Positions 52,501 through 61,143 of a DNA stretch of 64,000 bases are shown in pieces. The notes under the pieces are model-generated. The model saw nothing but the letters and a program-made list of their open reading frames with translations. It had not been told where the DNA came from and made no database searches. Position 1 is the first letter of the stretch; each line of letters starts with the position of its first letter. This DNA is from DASSUW01 sp963811895 (GTDB taxonomy: Bacteria; Actinomycetota; Thermoleophilia; Solirubrobacterales; Solirubrobacteraceae), in assembly GCA_963811895.1 (NCBI GenBank), contig CAWETE010000004.1, positions 806,001 through 870,000 of the forward strand. Direction: 5' to 3'. A program made the position numbers and the translations under genes.

Positions 52501-53938
52501 CGAACCGATAGTACGGCAGGTCGCCGGTCATGTTGTCGTACCAGACGCTCAGGCGCGGAGTGTCGGTCTGCTCGAACGGCGCGCCGCCCGTGGACATCTC
52601 CGCCGACGCGAACTCGACGTCGCCTTGGACGGTGCTCTCGTTCGACTGCTTGAGCAGCAGGCCGAACCCGCCGTCGGTGTTGCCGCTGTCGGCCCATCGC
52701 TGGACGGCGGCGGTCACCGTCCAGTCCTCCCAGCCGCCGAGCGTGTCGCCGACCTGGGCGTTCGTGGCGATCGCCGTGGCAGTGAAGTCCCCGCCGGGGG
52801 CCGTCCACGGGTTCGTTCCGTCGTAGCGGTTCCACGTCGCGCCGCTCGTCCAGCTGCGCGTCGCATCGTGCACGGACACGCTCTTCAGCGATGGCGGCAG
52901 CTTTGTCGTCTTCAGGCTCAGCGTGGAGGAGAAGATCCGCGCCCCCTTGGGGAGCCACCGGCGGATGGTGAAGCGGACGAGGGCCCGCCGCCGCCGGGTC
53001 GTGGAGCCCGCGGTCGTCACTCCCACCCCGAGCGCGGTCGCCGCGCACAAGCCGGTGTCGGGTGCTGCCGAGTTCATCTCGCAGTCCGTGGGAGGCGTGA
53101 ACGACACGGTCGGATCGACCACGACCGGTCCGCGACGCAGATGCGCGAGGACCCACGCCCGAGAGGGACGCAGGCGAAGGACGTAGCCCGCCCGGGCGCG
53201 CCGCAGGCTCACCGCGACCGCGCCCGACAGGACGGCCGGCGAGCCCGCGTCCTGCATGAACGGAGGCGCGAACCCGGCGACGCGCTCCCCCGCCTCGTCG
53301 AGGAAGGCCACGCCGCCGCTGCCGTCCTCACGCGCGGTCAGCCCGGACGATGTGCGCAGCCGGTAGACGAACTCGCGCGGCGCGCTGCGACCCGTGATGA
53401 CGATGTCCTCCTTGAGGCCGCCGGCGGTCACGGAGTACCGCACGTCGGTGTCCGGGAGTGCGCCACGGTAGGCGGCTGTGGCACCGCGAACGCGTGCTGC
53501 ACCCCCCGCCGACCGCAGGCGGAAGGCGATCCATTCGCTGCCTCGCGCGACTCGCGTCTCGCCGGACAGACTGCGTGGAAGAGTCACATCGACGGCATTG
53601 GCGCGGTTGACGAGCGCCCCGCTCCCGCGCGCGACGAGCGTGTTGTCGATCGCCTGCCAGTGCCCATCGCGATCCCGGAAGCGGACAGGAGCCGCCGCGA
53701 TCTCCGCGACCAGGCCGCCGCACGGATGCCGGAAGACCTGGCGCGTCGCACTGCGCAGTTCGATGACCTCGCGACTCGGCTGAAGCCCCTGCGCAAGGGC
53801 GCAAGTGGCACTTGGAGCTTTGACAGTCCCTCGTCCCGACGCGGCGGCGGGTGATGTGAACAGGCCGCCCGCCGAAAGAATCACAGCGCCCACCAGCCAC
53901 TCGCGTCGCTGCCTGACGAACCCGCGCCCTGTAGCCAT
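49520..53938 (-). CDS. Secreted RHS/YD-repeat protein
   Basis: 1472 residues without frameshift. The N-terminal signal region is REWLVGAVILSAGGLFTSPAAA. A DNRLRE-type domain lies around residues 280-480 (SVSVHDATRSWTSGATWNRY). A DUF6531-like start (AVNVAGGNLLLRSRDLLIAG) is followed by about 20 YD repeats (FSYDALDRLTRVDY, YAYDANGNRTSQTD) that should form the RHS shell. The RHS core is YYIPTQGRWTQLDAIDSPAD then NRYIYVGADPVNLSDPTGLF. Only about 65 residues follow, hydrophobic and Gly/Ala-rich (IGGTVFIGAKIYRAIKALGG), ending in KEACF. That tip is unusually small; it may be a membrane-active peptide or a degenerate toxin. Confidence 0.88.
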   Translation of the reverse strand: MATGRGFVRQRREWLVGAVILSAGGLFTSPAAASGRGTVKAPSATCALAQGLQPSREVIELRSATRQVFRHPCGGLVAEIAAAPVRFRDRDGHWQAIDNTLVARGSGALVNRANAVDVTLPRSLSGETRVARGSEWIAFRLRSAGGAARVRGATAAYRGALPDTDVRYSVTAGGLKEDIVITGRSAPREFVYRLRTSSGLTAREDGSGGVAFLDEAGERVAGFAPPFMQDAGSPAVLSGAVAVSLRRARAGYVLRLRPSRAWVLAHLRRGPVVVDPTVSFTPPTDCEMNSAAPDTGLCAATALGVGVTTAGSTTRRRRALVRFTIRRWLPKGARIFSSTLSLKTTKLPPSLKSVSVHDATRSWTSGATWNRYDGTNPWTAPGGDFTATAIATNAQVGDTLGGWEDWTVTAAVQRWADSGNTDGGFGLLLKQSNESTVQGDVEFASAEMSTGGAPFEQTDTPRLSVWYDNMTGDLPYYRFGHAEKLTDRQGMAVNVAGGNLLLRSRDLLIAGSGLDLVLDRFYNSREPTAGDLGWGWTYNVGSSVRIIQSGTSDAIFRGPTGFTTAFARQPDGSFRHPQGVDADLVKNADGTFTLTWRATAERWQFNAGGLLVEQADRNGRKLTLQYDAPNRLSRIVDTQNRVTTFARNAGGRITSVTDSTGRVAHRYAYNATGSGEVAAGGLTTTATDAAGKVTTYGYTGSLLTSITDPRGKVTSFAYDSDRRVTSVTRAGALTRFDYAQPNTGCANDLNTVVTDARGNRTTYCWEPPGRVTKVVDAAGQQRSLTWTANSTVRTFTNGTGGPTTTFGYDANDNLTSGSLPAGEGYTLGYTDTAHRFSPTSLLNAQGNRTLFGYDGTGNMTSVRDGASPAQSQATLEFNGSAGVCPSSGPTGTLRCAIDGKGNQTRYGYDALGNLTTITPPLPLGQTTITYDALSRARTIRDGKSQTRTFSYDALDRLTRVDYSDASSVSYAYDANGNRTSQTDSAAGTWSYVYDDRNRPTSETLPTAAVNQYAYDALSNLTQLVDRSGTVRYGYDALNRLSELIEPDGRRTTFGYDTRDNRTLTTFPVGVVEQRTYDGSDKVRTIRATNSAAQVLVDFAYTYRDATNRETELQQTMTDKFGDTTTYSYDGNDRLTRGLARNASGAVVDDRVYAYDAANNRTLETVNGQSTSSAYNAANQLCWRAAGATNVPCNTPPAGATTYTYDLNGNLTASSAGTSWQYNARNQTSSVTTAGTTSVLSHGGPGQSDLLRIGARTYQNNVLGIGILDGGPFGRADFVREPSGRLFSQLSSGRRHYILTDAQDSMVAIANTSGTLGGYFKYDPYGVRTTTIGQDAQHYFLYKGSPETVAGLYKFGERYYIPTQGRWTQLDAIDSPADLRDANRYIYVGADPVNLSDPTGLFPNPWKIAKCAAAIGGTVFIGAKIYRAIKALGGVRKAAQLLIGAGNVDDAIAAGGYAAAQLTGIVAVKEACF

Positions 53939-54102
53939 GCTCCCGCTCCCTGTGGAGTCTTCCCTGCGGGGAGGGTGTCGCTCGCCCCAGGAGGCGTCAA
54001 TGCGACAGCGGGACCGGTGTCACCGATCGCGCCGTGATGGATGAATTTGAGTGAACGAGTTGTGAGTCTGACCGGTGAAGTGTCAGCGATCGGGCCGTAG
54101 CC

Positions 54103-55194
54103 CTAGGCCGCCGCGGCCTCTTCCCTGAGGCGCTCCTGCGCCTCCTCGCGCGTCATCGACCGCTTGCCCCACTTCACGGTCTCGGCGTAGTCCATCAGCC
54201 GGTCGAAGTAGTCCGCGAGCCGTGGCGGGCGGATGCCCGCCGGCTCGAGCACGCCGCGCGCGCGGGCGTCGTCGAACACGATGTCCATGTCGAAGTACGG
54301 CATGTAGACCGCGCCCTCGTCCGGCCCGCCGCCGGCGACGACGGCCGGGCGCGGCCGGTCGAAGCGGTCGCACGCGAGCTCGACGAGCTCATTGGCGACC
54401 GGCGCCTCGCGGCCGGCGACGAGGTTGAAGACGCCCTCCTCGCCGGCGTCGAGCAGGTGAACCAGGGAGTCCGCCACGTAGTCGACCGGGACGATGTCGA
54501 TGTGGGCGCTCGGCAGTCCGGGGATCTCGTCGAACAGCCCGCGCGAGAACGCGCGCAGCGGCCAGTAGAGCACGTTGAAGGCGGGCGTCCAGCCGGTGTC
54601 GGACTCGCCCATGACGATGCTCGGGCGGGCGATGCACGGCGACAGGTCGTCGGCCTCGCGCACCACGTGCTCGGCCTCCCACTTGGTCTGCTCGTACGTG
54701 TTGCGGAACTCCTGCCCCGCGTCGAGCTGGCGCTCGCGGAAGGTGCCCTCGAACTTGCCGGACACGTAGGCCGTGGACACGTGCACGAAGCGCTCCAGCC
54801 GCCCGAGCGACTTGCACTCGCGGGCGAAGCCGATCACCTCGCGCGTGCCCTCGACGTTGATCTTGCGGGCCTCGTCGAGCGGCAGGTCGAAGGCGATCGA
54901 GGCCGCGCAGTGCAGGACCGCGCCGACCTCCTCGGCCAGCGCCGTCCGCTTCCCGTTCTCGAGCCCGAGCCCGGGCGAGGTGACGTCGCCGGCCACCGCG
55001 CGCACGCGGTCCCGGTGGTTCGACGGCTCGCGATACAGCGCGCCGAGCACGCCGTGCAGGCGATCCTCGGCGGCCGCGTCGTCGCTCGCGCGGATGAGCG
55101 CGATGACCTCGCGGTCGCCGGCCTCGAGCAGGCGCGCGAGCACCTCCATGCCGAGGAAGCCGGTCGCGCCGGTCAGGAAAACAGGCTGCTTCAT
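54103..55194 (-). CDS. Fatty-acyl-CoA/ACP-reductase-like extended SDR
   Basis: A 363-residue NAD(P)-binding protein of the male-sterility/thioester-reductase type. Cofactor motif GATGFLGMEVLARLLEAG; later FVHVSTAYVSGKFEG and the catalytic Tyr-x3-Lys in TYEQTKWEAE; then IARPSIVMGESDTGW. Relatives reduce acyl thioesters to aldehydes or alcohols, or build wax and glycolipid precursors. It is the last gene of the FAS operon and overlaps fabI by 4 nt, so an acyl-ACP or acyl-CoA substrate is inferred. Confidence 0.8.
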   Translation of the reverse strand: MKQPVFLTGATGFLGMEVLARLLEAGDREVIALIRASDDAAAEDRLHGVLGALYREPSNHRDRVRAVAGDVTSPGLGLENGKRTALAEEVGAVLHCAASIAFDLPLDEARKINVEGTREVIGFARECKSLGRLERFVHVSTAYVSGKFEGTFRERQLDAGQEFRNTYEQTKWEAEHVVREADDLSPCIARPSIVMGESDTGWTPAFNVLYWPLRAFSRGLFDEIPGLPSAHIDIVPVDYVADSLVHLLDAGEEGVFNLVAGREAPVANELVELACDRFDRPRPAVVAGGGPDEGAVYMPYFDMDIVFDDARARGVLEPAGIRPPRLADYFDRLMDYAETVKWGKRSMTREEAQERLREEAAAA

Positions 55195-55973
55195 GTCGGT
55201 ATCGCCGTTCCCATCGCGTGGAAGCCGCCGTCGACGTGCAGGATCTCTCCGGTCACGCCGCGGGCCAGGTCACTGAGCAGGAACAGGATCGCTCCCGCCA
55301 CAGGCTTGGGATCGTCGGTGTCCCAGCCGAGCGGCGCCTGCTGCTGCCACGCCGTCGCCAGGTCGCCGAAGCCCGGGATGCCTCGCGCCGCCAGCGTGCC
55401 CAGCGGGCCCGCGGACACGAGGTTCACGCGCACGCCGCGCGGGCCGAGGTCGCGCGCGAGGTAGCGCGACGTCGCCTCCAGCGCGGCCTTGGCCACGCCC
55501 ATCCAGTCGTAGACCGGCCACGCCACCGAGGCGTCGAAGTCGAGCCCCACGACGCTCGCGCCCTCCTCGGGGTAGAGGTCGGCGAGGCCGGCGGCCAGCG
55601 CCTTCAGCGAGAACGCGCTGGTCTTGAACGCCACCTCGGCGCTCTCGACCGGGGTGTTGAGGAAGTTGCCGCCGAGGGCGTCCTCGGGAGCGAAGGCGAT
55701 CGCGTGCAGGATGCCGTCGACGCGGCCCCAGCGCTCCTCGAGGTCCTTCGCCACCGCCTCGATGTCCTCGGGGCTGTTGACGTCGAGCTCGAGCACGTCG
55801 GGCTGCGGGTCGAGCTTCGAGGCCGACCGCTCGGTCATCCGGCGCACGCGGCCGAACGAGGTGAGGACCACCTCGGCGCCGGCCTCCTGCGCCTGCTTGG
55901 CGACCTCGTACGCGATCGACTCGCGGTTGACCACTCCTGTGATCAGGAGCTTCTTGCCGTCGAGGATGCCCAT
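55191..55973 (-). CDS. fabI: Enoyl-ACP reductase, InhA-like
   Basis: Reduces trans-2-enoyl-ACP with NAD(P)H in FAS-II. 260 residues. MGILDGKKLLITGVVNRESI is the atypical SDR nucleotide motif of FabI/InhA; Tyr155 and Lys162 form the YxxxxxxK pair (VYDWMGVAKAAL). AGPLGTLAARGIPGF is the substrate-loop region. The WMGVAKAALEATSRYLARD stretch resembles mycobacterial InhA. It lies 1 nt after maoC. Confidence 0.95.
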   Translation of the reverse strand: MGILDGKKLLITGVVNRESIAYEVAKQAQEAGAEVVLTSFGRVRRMTERSASKLDPQPDVLELDVNSPEDIEAVAKDLEERWGRVDGILHAIAFAPEDALGGNFLNTPVESAEVAFKTSAFSLKALAAGLADLYPEEGASVVGLDFDASVAWPVYDWMGVAKAALEATSRYLARDLGPRGVRVNLVSAGPLGTLAARGIPGFGDLATAWQQQAPLGWDTDDPKPVAGAILFLLSDLARGVTGEILHVDGGFHAMGTAIPT

Positions 55974-55974
55974 C

Positions 55975-56487
55975 TCAGAGTGGGATGGGGACGAAGTCGG
56001 CGTCGCGCTCGGGCTCGAGCTCGGCGAGCACGTCGCGCCTCCACAGGACCTCCACGCGCGCGCGGCACACGGTCTGGTCGTCCTGGTTGACGACGTTCCA
56101 GGCGAACGTCACCAGCCCGGCCTCCTCGGACCCGGAGCCCAGGTCGGCGACCCGGCCCTCCACGCGCAGCGTGTCGCCGAAGCGCACGGGCCGCTTGAAC
56201 GTCGCGTCGGCGACCCGGCGCAGCGCGACCACGCGGCCCGGGTCGAACGGCACGAGCCCCGAGGCGAGCGCGATCACGAGCATGCCGTGGGCGATCCGCT
56301 CGCCGAACGGCGAGCGCTCCGCCCACGCGGCGTCGCAGTGCTGGGGGTGCCAGTCGCCGCTCAGCGAGGCGAATCCCACGACGTCGGCCTCGGTCACGGT
56401 GCGCCCGCGGGTGGTGAACTCCTGGCCGGCCTCGAGCGCCTCGAACGGCGCCCACCAGCTGATCGTGTCGGTGATGGCCGGCGTCAT
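55975..56487 (-). CDS. MaoC-like 3-hydroxyacyl dehydratase
   Basis: A 170-residue hot-dog protein. The hydratase-2 motif is clear: SGDWHPQHCDAAWAERSPFG then RIAHGMLVIALASG, with the Asp and His of the catalytic dyad. In this operon no fabZ or fabA is present, so it is inferred to be the FAS-II dehydratase, as HadAB/BC are in mycobacteria, but here as a single gene. The ATG overlaps the accD stop by 4 nt. Confidence 0.85.
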   Translation of the reverse strand: MTPAITDTISWWAPFEALEAGQEFTTRGRTVTEADVVGFASLSGDWHPQHCDAAWAERSPFGERIAHGMLVIALASGLVPFDPGRVVALRRVADATFKRPVRFGDTLRVEGRVADLGSGSEEAGLVTFAWNVVNQDDQTVCRARVEVLWRRDVLAELEPERDADFVPIPL

Positions 56488-57941
56488 AGCGGGATGTTCC
56501 TCACGCCCTGCGCGGGCTGGGCGATCGCGTCGAGCGTCGACAGCGCCTCGCTCAGCCGGCGGCGCGTGTCGCCCGGCAGGATCACCTCGTCGATGTAGCC
56601 CTCGGCCGCGGCGGTGGACGCGCTCAGGTGCTCGTCGGCGTACTCCTCCGCGAACTCCTCGCGCGCGGCGGCGGGATCCTCGGCGGCCGCGATGTCGCGC
56701 CGCTTGACGATCGTCACCGCCTGCTTGGCGCCCATGACGCCGATCTGGGCCTGCGGCCACGCGAACGTGTAGTCGGCGCCGAGGTCGCGCGCGTTCATGG
56801 CGATGAACGCGCCGCCGAACGCCTTGCGCAGCACGACGGTCACCTTCGGCACGGTCGCCTCGGCGAACGCGTGCACGAGCTTGGCGCCGTGGCGGATCAC
56901 GCCCGACTGCTCCTGGCGCTTGCCCGGCAGGAAGCCCGGCGTGTCGACCAGGACCACGAGCGGCAGGCCGAACGCGTTGCAGGTGCGCACGAAGCGCGCG
57001 CCCTTGGAGGCGGACTCGGAGTCGAGCACGCCGCCGAGGTAGCGCGGCTGGTTGGCGATCACCCCGACGGGCTTGCCGTCCATGCGCGCGAAGCCGCAGG
57101 CGATGTTCCTCGCCCACTTCGGCGCGTACTCGAGCAGGCGGCCGCCGTCGACCACGCCGCGGATCACGTCGCGCACGTCGTAGACCTTGCGCTCGTCCTC
57201 GGGCACCGGGTCGCCGGGCTCGTAGCCGACCGGGCCGACGGGGCGCCACTGCGGGGCGCGCTCGCCGGAGTTGGCGGGCAGGTGGTCGAGCAGGTCGCGC
57301 GCCAGCAGCGCGGCGTCGGCGTCGGTCGACGCCACGAAGTGCGCCACGCCGTTGCGCTCGTGCACCTTGGGGCCGCCGAGCTCGAAGGCGTCGACGTCCT
57401 CGCCCATGACCTCGCGCACCACGGCGGGGCCGGTCAGGAACATGTTGGCCCGCTCGGTCATGATCACGAAGTCGGTCAGGGCGGGCGAGTAGGAGCCGCC
57501 GCCGGCGGAGGCGCCGCAGATCACCGAGATCTGCGGGATCTTGCCGCTCAGCGCGACGTGCTCGCGGAAGATGCGCGCGTAGCCGGCCAGCGCGGCGGTG
57601 CCCTCCTGCATGCGCGCGCCGCCGGACTCGATGAAGCCCACCACCGGCGCGCCGGCGCGGCCGGCGAGCCGGAGGACCTTCACGATCGAGTCGGCGTGCT
57701 GCTCGCCGAGCGACCCGCCGAGGTACGACGGGTCCTGGGCGTAGCAGAACACCGGGCGCCCGTCGACGCGGCCCGCGCCGGCGATGACGCCGTCACCGGG
57801 CCGCGCCTTCTCGCCCATGCGCCGCGAGCGCACGTCCGAGCGCAGCAGCGTGAGCGAGCCGCGGTCGCAGAGCGCCTCGAGGCGCTCGACGGGGGAAAGA
57901 CGCTCCTGCTCCTGAGCGGAGCGGATCATCTCGACGGTCAT
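56484..57941 (-). CDS. accD: Acyl-CoA carboxylase carboxyltransferase (AccD type)
   Basis: 485 residues with both carboxyltransferase halves in one chain, as in propionyl/acetyl-CoA carboxylase beta subunits of actinobacteria. The N-half has FIESGGARMQEGTAALAGYA and ICGASAGGGSYSPALTDFVI; the C-half has VVLVDTPGFLPGKRQEQSGV and VVLRKAFGGAFIAMNARDLG. It provides malonyl-CoA, or a methylmalonyl analogue, for chain extension. The biotin subunit is not in the window. Its position beside fabF parallels mycobacterial accD6. Confidence 0.92.
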   Translation of the reverse strand: MTVEMIRSAQEQERLSPVERLEALCDRGSLTLLRSDVRSRRMGEKARPGDGVIAGAGRVDGRPVFCYAQDPSYLGGSLGEQHADSIVKVLRLAGRAGAPVVGFIESGGARMQEGTAALAGYARIFREHVALSGKIPQISVICGASAGGGSYSPALTDFVIMTERANMFLTGPAVVREVMGEDVDAFELGGPKVHERNGVAHFVASTDADAALLARDLLDHLPANSGERAPQWRPVGPVGYEPGDPVPEDERKVYDVRDVIRGVVDGGRLLEYAPKWARNIACGFARMDGKPVGVIANQPRYLGGVLDSESASKGARFVRTCNAFGLPLVVLVDTPGFLPGKRQEQSGVIRHGAKLVHAFAEATVPKVTVVLRKAFGGAFIAMNARDLGADYTFAWPQAQIGVMGAKQAVTIVKRRDIAAAEDPAAAREEFAEEYADEHLSASTAAAEGYIDEVILPGDTRRRLSEALSTLDAIAQPAQGVRNIPL

Positions 57942-59128
57942 GCAACCTCCAGGCAGAGGACGGCGTTGTGCCCGCCGAAGCCGAACGCGTTGGACAGGGC
58001 CACGGCCTTCTTGCCGTTGATGTCCAGGTCGCGGGCCTCGTTGGGGACGTAGTCGAGATCGAGCCCCTCGTCCGGGTGCTCGTAGTTGAGGGTGGGCGGC
58101 GCGACCCGGTCGCGCAGCGCCAGGATGGTGGCCACGGCCTCGACGGCGCCGGCGGCGCCGAGCAGATGGCCGATGGACGACTTCAGCGACGACACCGGAA
58201 CGCCGTCGCCCAGCACGTGCTTGATGGCGATCGTCTCGGCCCGGTCGTTGAGCGGGGTCGACGTGCCGTGGGCGTTGACGTAGACGACGTCCTGCGGGCC
58301 GTAGCCCGCGTCGCGCAGCGCGTTCTCCATCGCCGCGATCGCGCCTCCGCCGTCCTTCTCCGGGGCGGTCAGGTGGTAGGCGTCCGAGGACGCGCCGTAG
58401 CCGGCCAGCGTGGCGAGGATCGTCGCGCCGCGCTTGCGCGCGCGCTCGCCTTCCTCGAGCACGAGGACCGCTCCGCCCTCGCCCATCACGAACCCGTCGC
58501 GCTGGGCGTCGAACGGGCGCGAGATGCCCTCGTCGCTGAGCGCGTCGAGCGCCGCGAAGGCGGCGGTGGCCAGCGGGGTGAGCGCGGCCTCCGAGCCTCC
58601 CGTGACGACGGCGTCCGCGTCGCCGCACTGGATCATGCGGGCGGCGGTGCCGATCGCGTGCGCGCCGGCCGCGCAGGCCGACAGCGTGGCGAACGACTGG
58701 CCGCGCAGCCCGTGGCGCATCGAGACCGCGGCCGAGGCGGAGTTGCCCATCAGCAGCGGGATCGAGAGCGGGGAGACGGCCTTGGGCCCGGACTCGAGCA
58801 GCTTCTTGTGGTTGGCCTCGAGCGTGCCGATGCCGCCGATGCCGGTGCCGATCAGCGTGGCGATCCGGTCGGCGTCGTACGGCAGCTCGTCCTTCCAGCC
58901 GGCCTCGGCCAGCGCCTCGTCGGAGGCGACCATCGCGAACTGCGAGAAGCGGTCCGAGCGGCGCGCCTGCTTGACGGTCAGGTACTCGGTCGGGTCGAAC
59001 TCGGTGGCCGCGCCGACACCGTCCGCGATGCCGGACTCGCCGGCCTTCCAGCGTTCATAGAGCGTGCGGGCGCCGACCCCGAGCGGGGTCACGGCGCCGA
59101 CGCCGGTGACGACGATCTCGCGATTCAT
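57938..59128 (-). CDS. fabF: 3-oxoacyl-ACP synthase II
   Basis: The elongating condensing enzyme, 396 residues. Catalytic triad Cys152 (TLSACAAGAH), His287 (NAHGTSTPLND) and His321 (SSIGHLLGAAG). The N-terminal VVTGVGAVTPLGVG and the C-terminal SNAFGFGGHNAVL glycine loop are typical. It is preceded by acpP with a 4-nt overlap. Confidence 0.96.
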   Translation of the reverse strand: MNREIVVTGVGAVTPLGVGARTLYERWKAGESGIADGVGAATEFDPTEYLTVKQARRSDRFSQFAMVASDEALAEAGWKDELPYDADRIATLIGTGIGGIGTLEANHKKLLESGPKAVSPLSIPLLMGNSASAAVSMRHGLRGQSFATLSACAAGAHAIGTAARMIQCGDADAVVTGGSEAALTPLATAAFAALDALSDEGISRPFDAQRDGFVMGEGGAVLVLEEGERARKRGATILATLAGYGASSDAYHLTAPEKDGGGAIAAMENALRDAGYGPQDVVYVNAHGTSTPLNDRAETIAIKHVLGDGVPVSSLKSSIGHLLGAAGAVEAVATILALRDRVAPPTLNYEHPDEGLDLDYVPNEARDLDINGKKAVALSNAFGFGGHNAVLCLEVA

Positions 59129-59373
59129 CCTGCGCGGCTCACCACCAGGTCGACCGCGTCGCCGACGGTCTTGATCTTGCCGACGTCGTCGCCCTTGAGC
59201 TGGACGCCGTACTCGTCCTCGATGATCTGCGAGAGCTCCGCGAGGTCGAGCGAGTCGACGTCGAGCTCCTCGAACGTGGCGTCGCGCGTGATCTGCGACT
59301 CATCGACGCCGAACTGGGGGAGCGCCTCGGTGACGGTCTTCTCGACGGCCTCGGGGGTGACGGTTGCAGCCAT
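59125..59373 (-). CDS. acpP: Acyl carrier protein
   Basis: 82 residues, acidic, four-helix carrier. Ser41 in LDVDSLDLAEL is the phosphopantetheine site. Helix III (IKTVGDAVDLVVSRAG) ends the protein. It lies 15 nt after fabG and is translationally coupled to fabF. Confidence 0.96.
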   Translation of the reverse strand: MAATVTPEAVEKTVTEALPQFGVDESQITRDATFEELDVDSLDLAELSQIIEDEYGVQLKGDDVGKIKTVGDAVDLVVSRAG

Positions 59374-59388
59374 TTGGTTTCTCCTTTG

Positions 59389-60120
59389 TCAGGCGGACAT
59401 GCCGCCGTCGACGAACAGGGTCGTGCCGGTCACGTAGCCGGCATCCTCGGAGGCGAGGAACCGCACGGCGGCGGCCACGTCCTCCGGAGCGCCGACGCGG
59501 CGGGCCGGGATGGCCTCGATGACGGCGTCAGGTACGTCCTTGGTCATTTCGGTCTCGATGAAGCCTGGTGCGACCGCGTTGACGGTCACGCCGCGCCGCG
59601 CGACCTCGGCGGCGACGGTCTTGGTCATGCCGATCAGGCCGGCCTTGGCCGCGGCGTAGTTGGACTGGCCCGCGTTGGCGCGGGGTCCGACCACGGAGGC
59701 GACGTTGACGATCCGCCCGTAGCGGGCCTTGATCATCGGCCGCATCGCGCGGCGGGTGAGGCGGAACGCGGCGGTCAGGTTGGTGCCGATCACCTTGTCC
59801 CACGCCTCGTCGTCGAGCTGGATGGCCAGCCCGTCGGCGGTCACGCCGGCGTTGTTGACGAGCGCGATCACCGGGCCGAGCTCCTCCTCGACCTGCTTGA
59901 AGAGCTCGTCGGGCGTGCCGTTCGTGACGTCGGCGTGGAACGCGGCGGCCTTGCCGCCCGCGTCCTCGATCGCCTTCACGGTCGCCTTGGCGCCGTCCTC
60001 GTCGGAGCGGTAGTTGACCGCGACGTGCCAGCCGTCCTCGGCCAGCGCCTTCGCAATCGCCGCGCCGATGCCCTTGGAGGCGCCGGTGACCAGTGCCGTG
60101 GCGTTCTCGGGGCGGGCCAA
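59389..60120 (-). CDS. fabG: 3-oxoacyl-ACP reductase
   Basis: A 243-residue SDR. The NADPH motif is TGASKGIGAAIAKAL, followed by the LVNNAGVTADGLAI site and the catalytic Ser142, Tyr155 and Lys159 (VNVASVVG, SNYAAAKAG). The FabG-typical NAVAPGFIETEMT is present. Its ATG directly follows the fabH stop. Confidence 0.95.
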   Translation of the reverse strand: MARPENATALVTGASKGIGAAIAKALAEDGWHVAVNYRSDEDGAKATVKAIEDAGGKAAAFHADVTNGTPDELFKQVEEELGPVIALVNNAGVTADGLAIQLDDEAWDKVIGTNLTAAFRLTRRAMRPMIKARYGRIVNVASVVGPRANAGQSNYAAAKAGLIGMTKTVAAEVARRGVTVNAVAPGFIETEMTKDVPDAVIEAIPARRVGAPEDVAAAVRFLASEDAGYVTGTTLFVDGGMSA

Positions 60121-61143
60121 CTAGCGCACCCCCCACTCGATGACGCCGGCGCCCCAGGTGAAGCCCGCGCCGATGGCGGCGATCAGGACCTTCTGGCCGG
60201 GGCGCAGCCGCCCGTCCTCGCGCAGCAGCGACAGCGTGAGCGGGATCGAGGCGGCCGAGGTGTTGGCCATGTGGGCGACGTAGTCGGCGACCTTGGCGGG
60301 CTCGAGGTCGAGCCGCTCGCCGACGGCGCGGATGATCCGGCCGTTGGCCTGGTGGTAGACGAAGAGGTCGATGTCCTCGAGCTCGAGGCCGGCGCGCGCG
60401 ACGGCGGCGACGGTGGCCTCGCTGAGGCGCTTGACGGCGACCATGTAGGTCGAGTGGCCGTCCATCACGAGCACGCGGTCGTCGTGGTTGGCGGTGATGC
60501 GGTCGCCCAGCGAGCCGTCGGCGGCGAGCACGATCGGCCCGATGTCGCCTTCGCCCTCGTGGCCGATCAGCACGGCGCCGGCGCCGTCGCCGAACAGGGC
60601 GGCGGTCTTGGGGTCGTCGAAGTTCGTGATGCGGGTGAGCAGCTCGGCGCCGATCACCAGCACGCGCTCGGCGCGCCCGGTCTCGACCTGGCCGGCGGCC
60701 AGGCGCAGCGCTGCGAGCCAGCCGCTGCAGGCGGCGCCGATGTCGATCGCGCCGGCGTTCTCGGCGCCGAGGGCGTTGGCCACGACCGGCGCGGCGTTCG
60801 GCGTGATGTCGTCGGGCGTCATCGTCGCCACGAGCACGAGGTCGACGTCGCGCGGGTCGACGCCCGCGTCCTGGAGCGCCTTGCGGCCCGCGAAGGTCGC
60901 GTACTCGGACAGCGTCTCGTGCGGCAGCGCGCGGCGGCGCGACTTGATGCCGGTCCGCTTCTGGATCCAGGCGTCGTCGACGCCGATGCGCTCGGCGATC
61001 GCGCCGTTGGGGACGACCTCGGGCGGCACGTGGTGACCGAGGCCGAGGACCCGGGCCGTGCGCGGCTCCGTCCGCATGTTGCCGTTGCGGGTGGCCTCGC
61101 GGGCGATGGTGGCGAGGTCTGCGGGCAGCTCGGCGCTACGCAT
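60121..61143 (-). CDS. fabH: 3-oxoacyl-ACP synthase III
   Basis: Initiates FAS-II by condensing acyl-CoA with malonyl-ACP. 340 residues. Cys139 (GAACSGWLAAL), His264 (VYHQANGRI) and Asn294 (HMANTSAAS) form the triad. The ATG at 61143 overlaps fabD by 8 nt; about 25 residues before RVLGLGHHVPPEVV are more than usual, so an internal Met at residue 23 is an alternative start. Confidence 0.95.
   Translation of the reverse strand: MRSAELPADLATIAREATRNGNMRTEPRTARVLGLGHHVPPEVVPNGAIAERIGVDDAWIQKRTGIKSRRRALPHETLSEYATFAGRKALQDAGVDPRDVDLVLVATMTPDDITPNAAPVVANALGAENAGAIDIGAACSGWLAALRLAAGQVETGRAERVLVIGAELLTRITNFDDPKTAALFGDGAGAVLIGHEGEGDIGPIVLAADGSLGDRITANHDDRVLVMDGHSTYMVAVKRLSEATVAAVARAGLELEDIDLFVYHQANGRIIRAVGERLDLEPAKVADYVAHMANTSAASIPLTLSLLREDGRLRPGQKVLIAAIGAGFTWGAGVIEWGVR

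Noticed and set aside
53939..54102. Small gene or RNA between the SDR and RHS genes
   Set aside because: No ORF with plausible content and no strong hairpin was seen; it is probably just the RHS promoter region and the 3' end of the fab operon.
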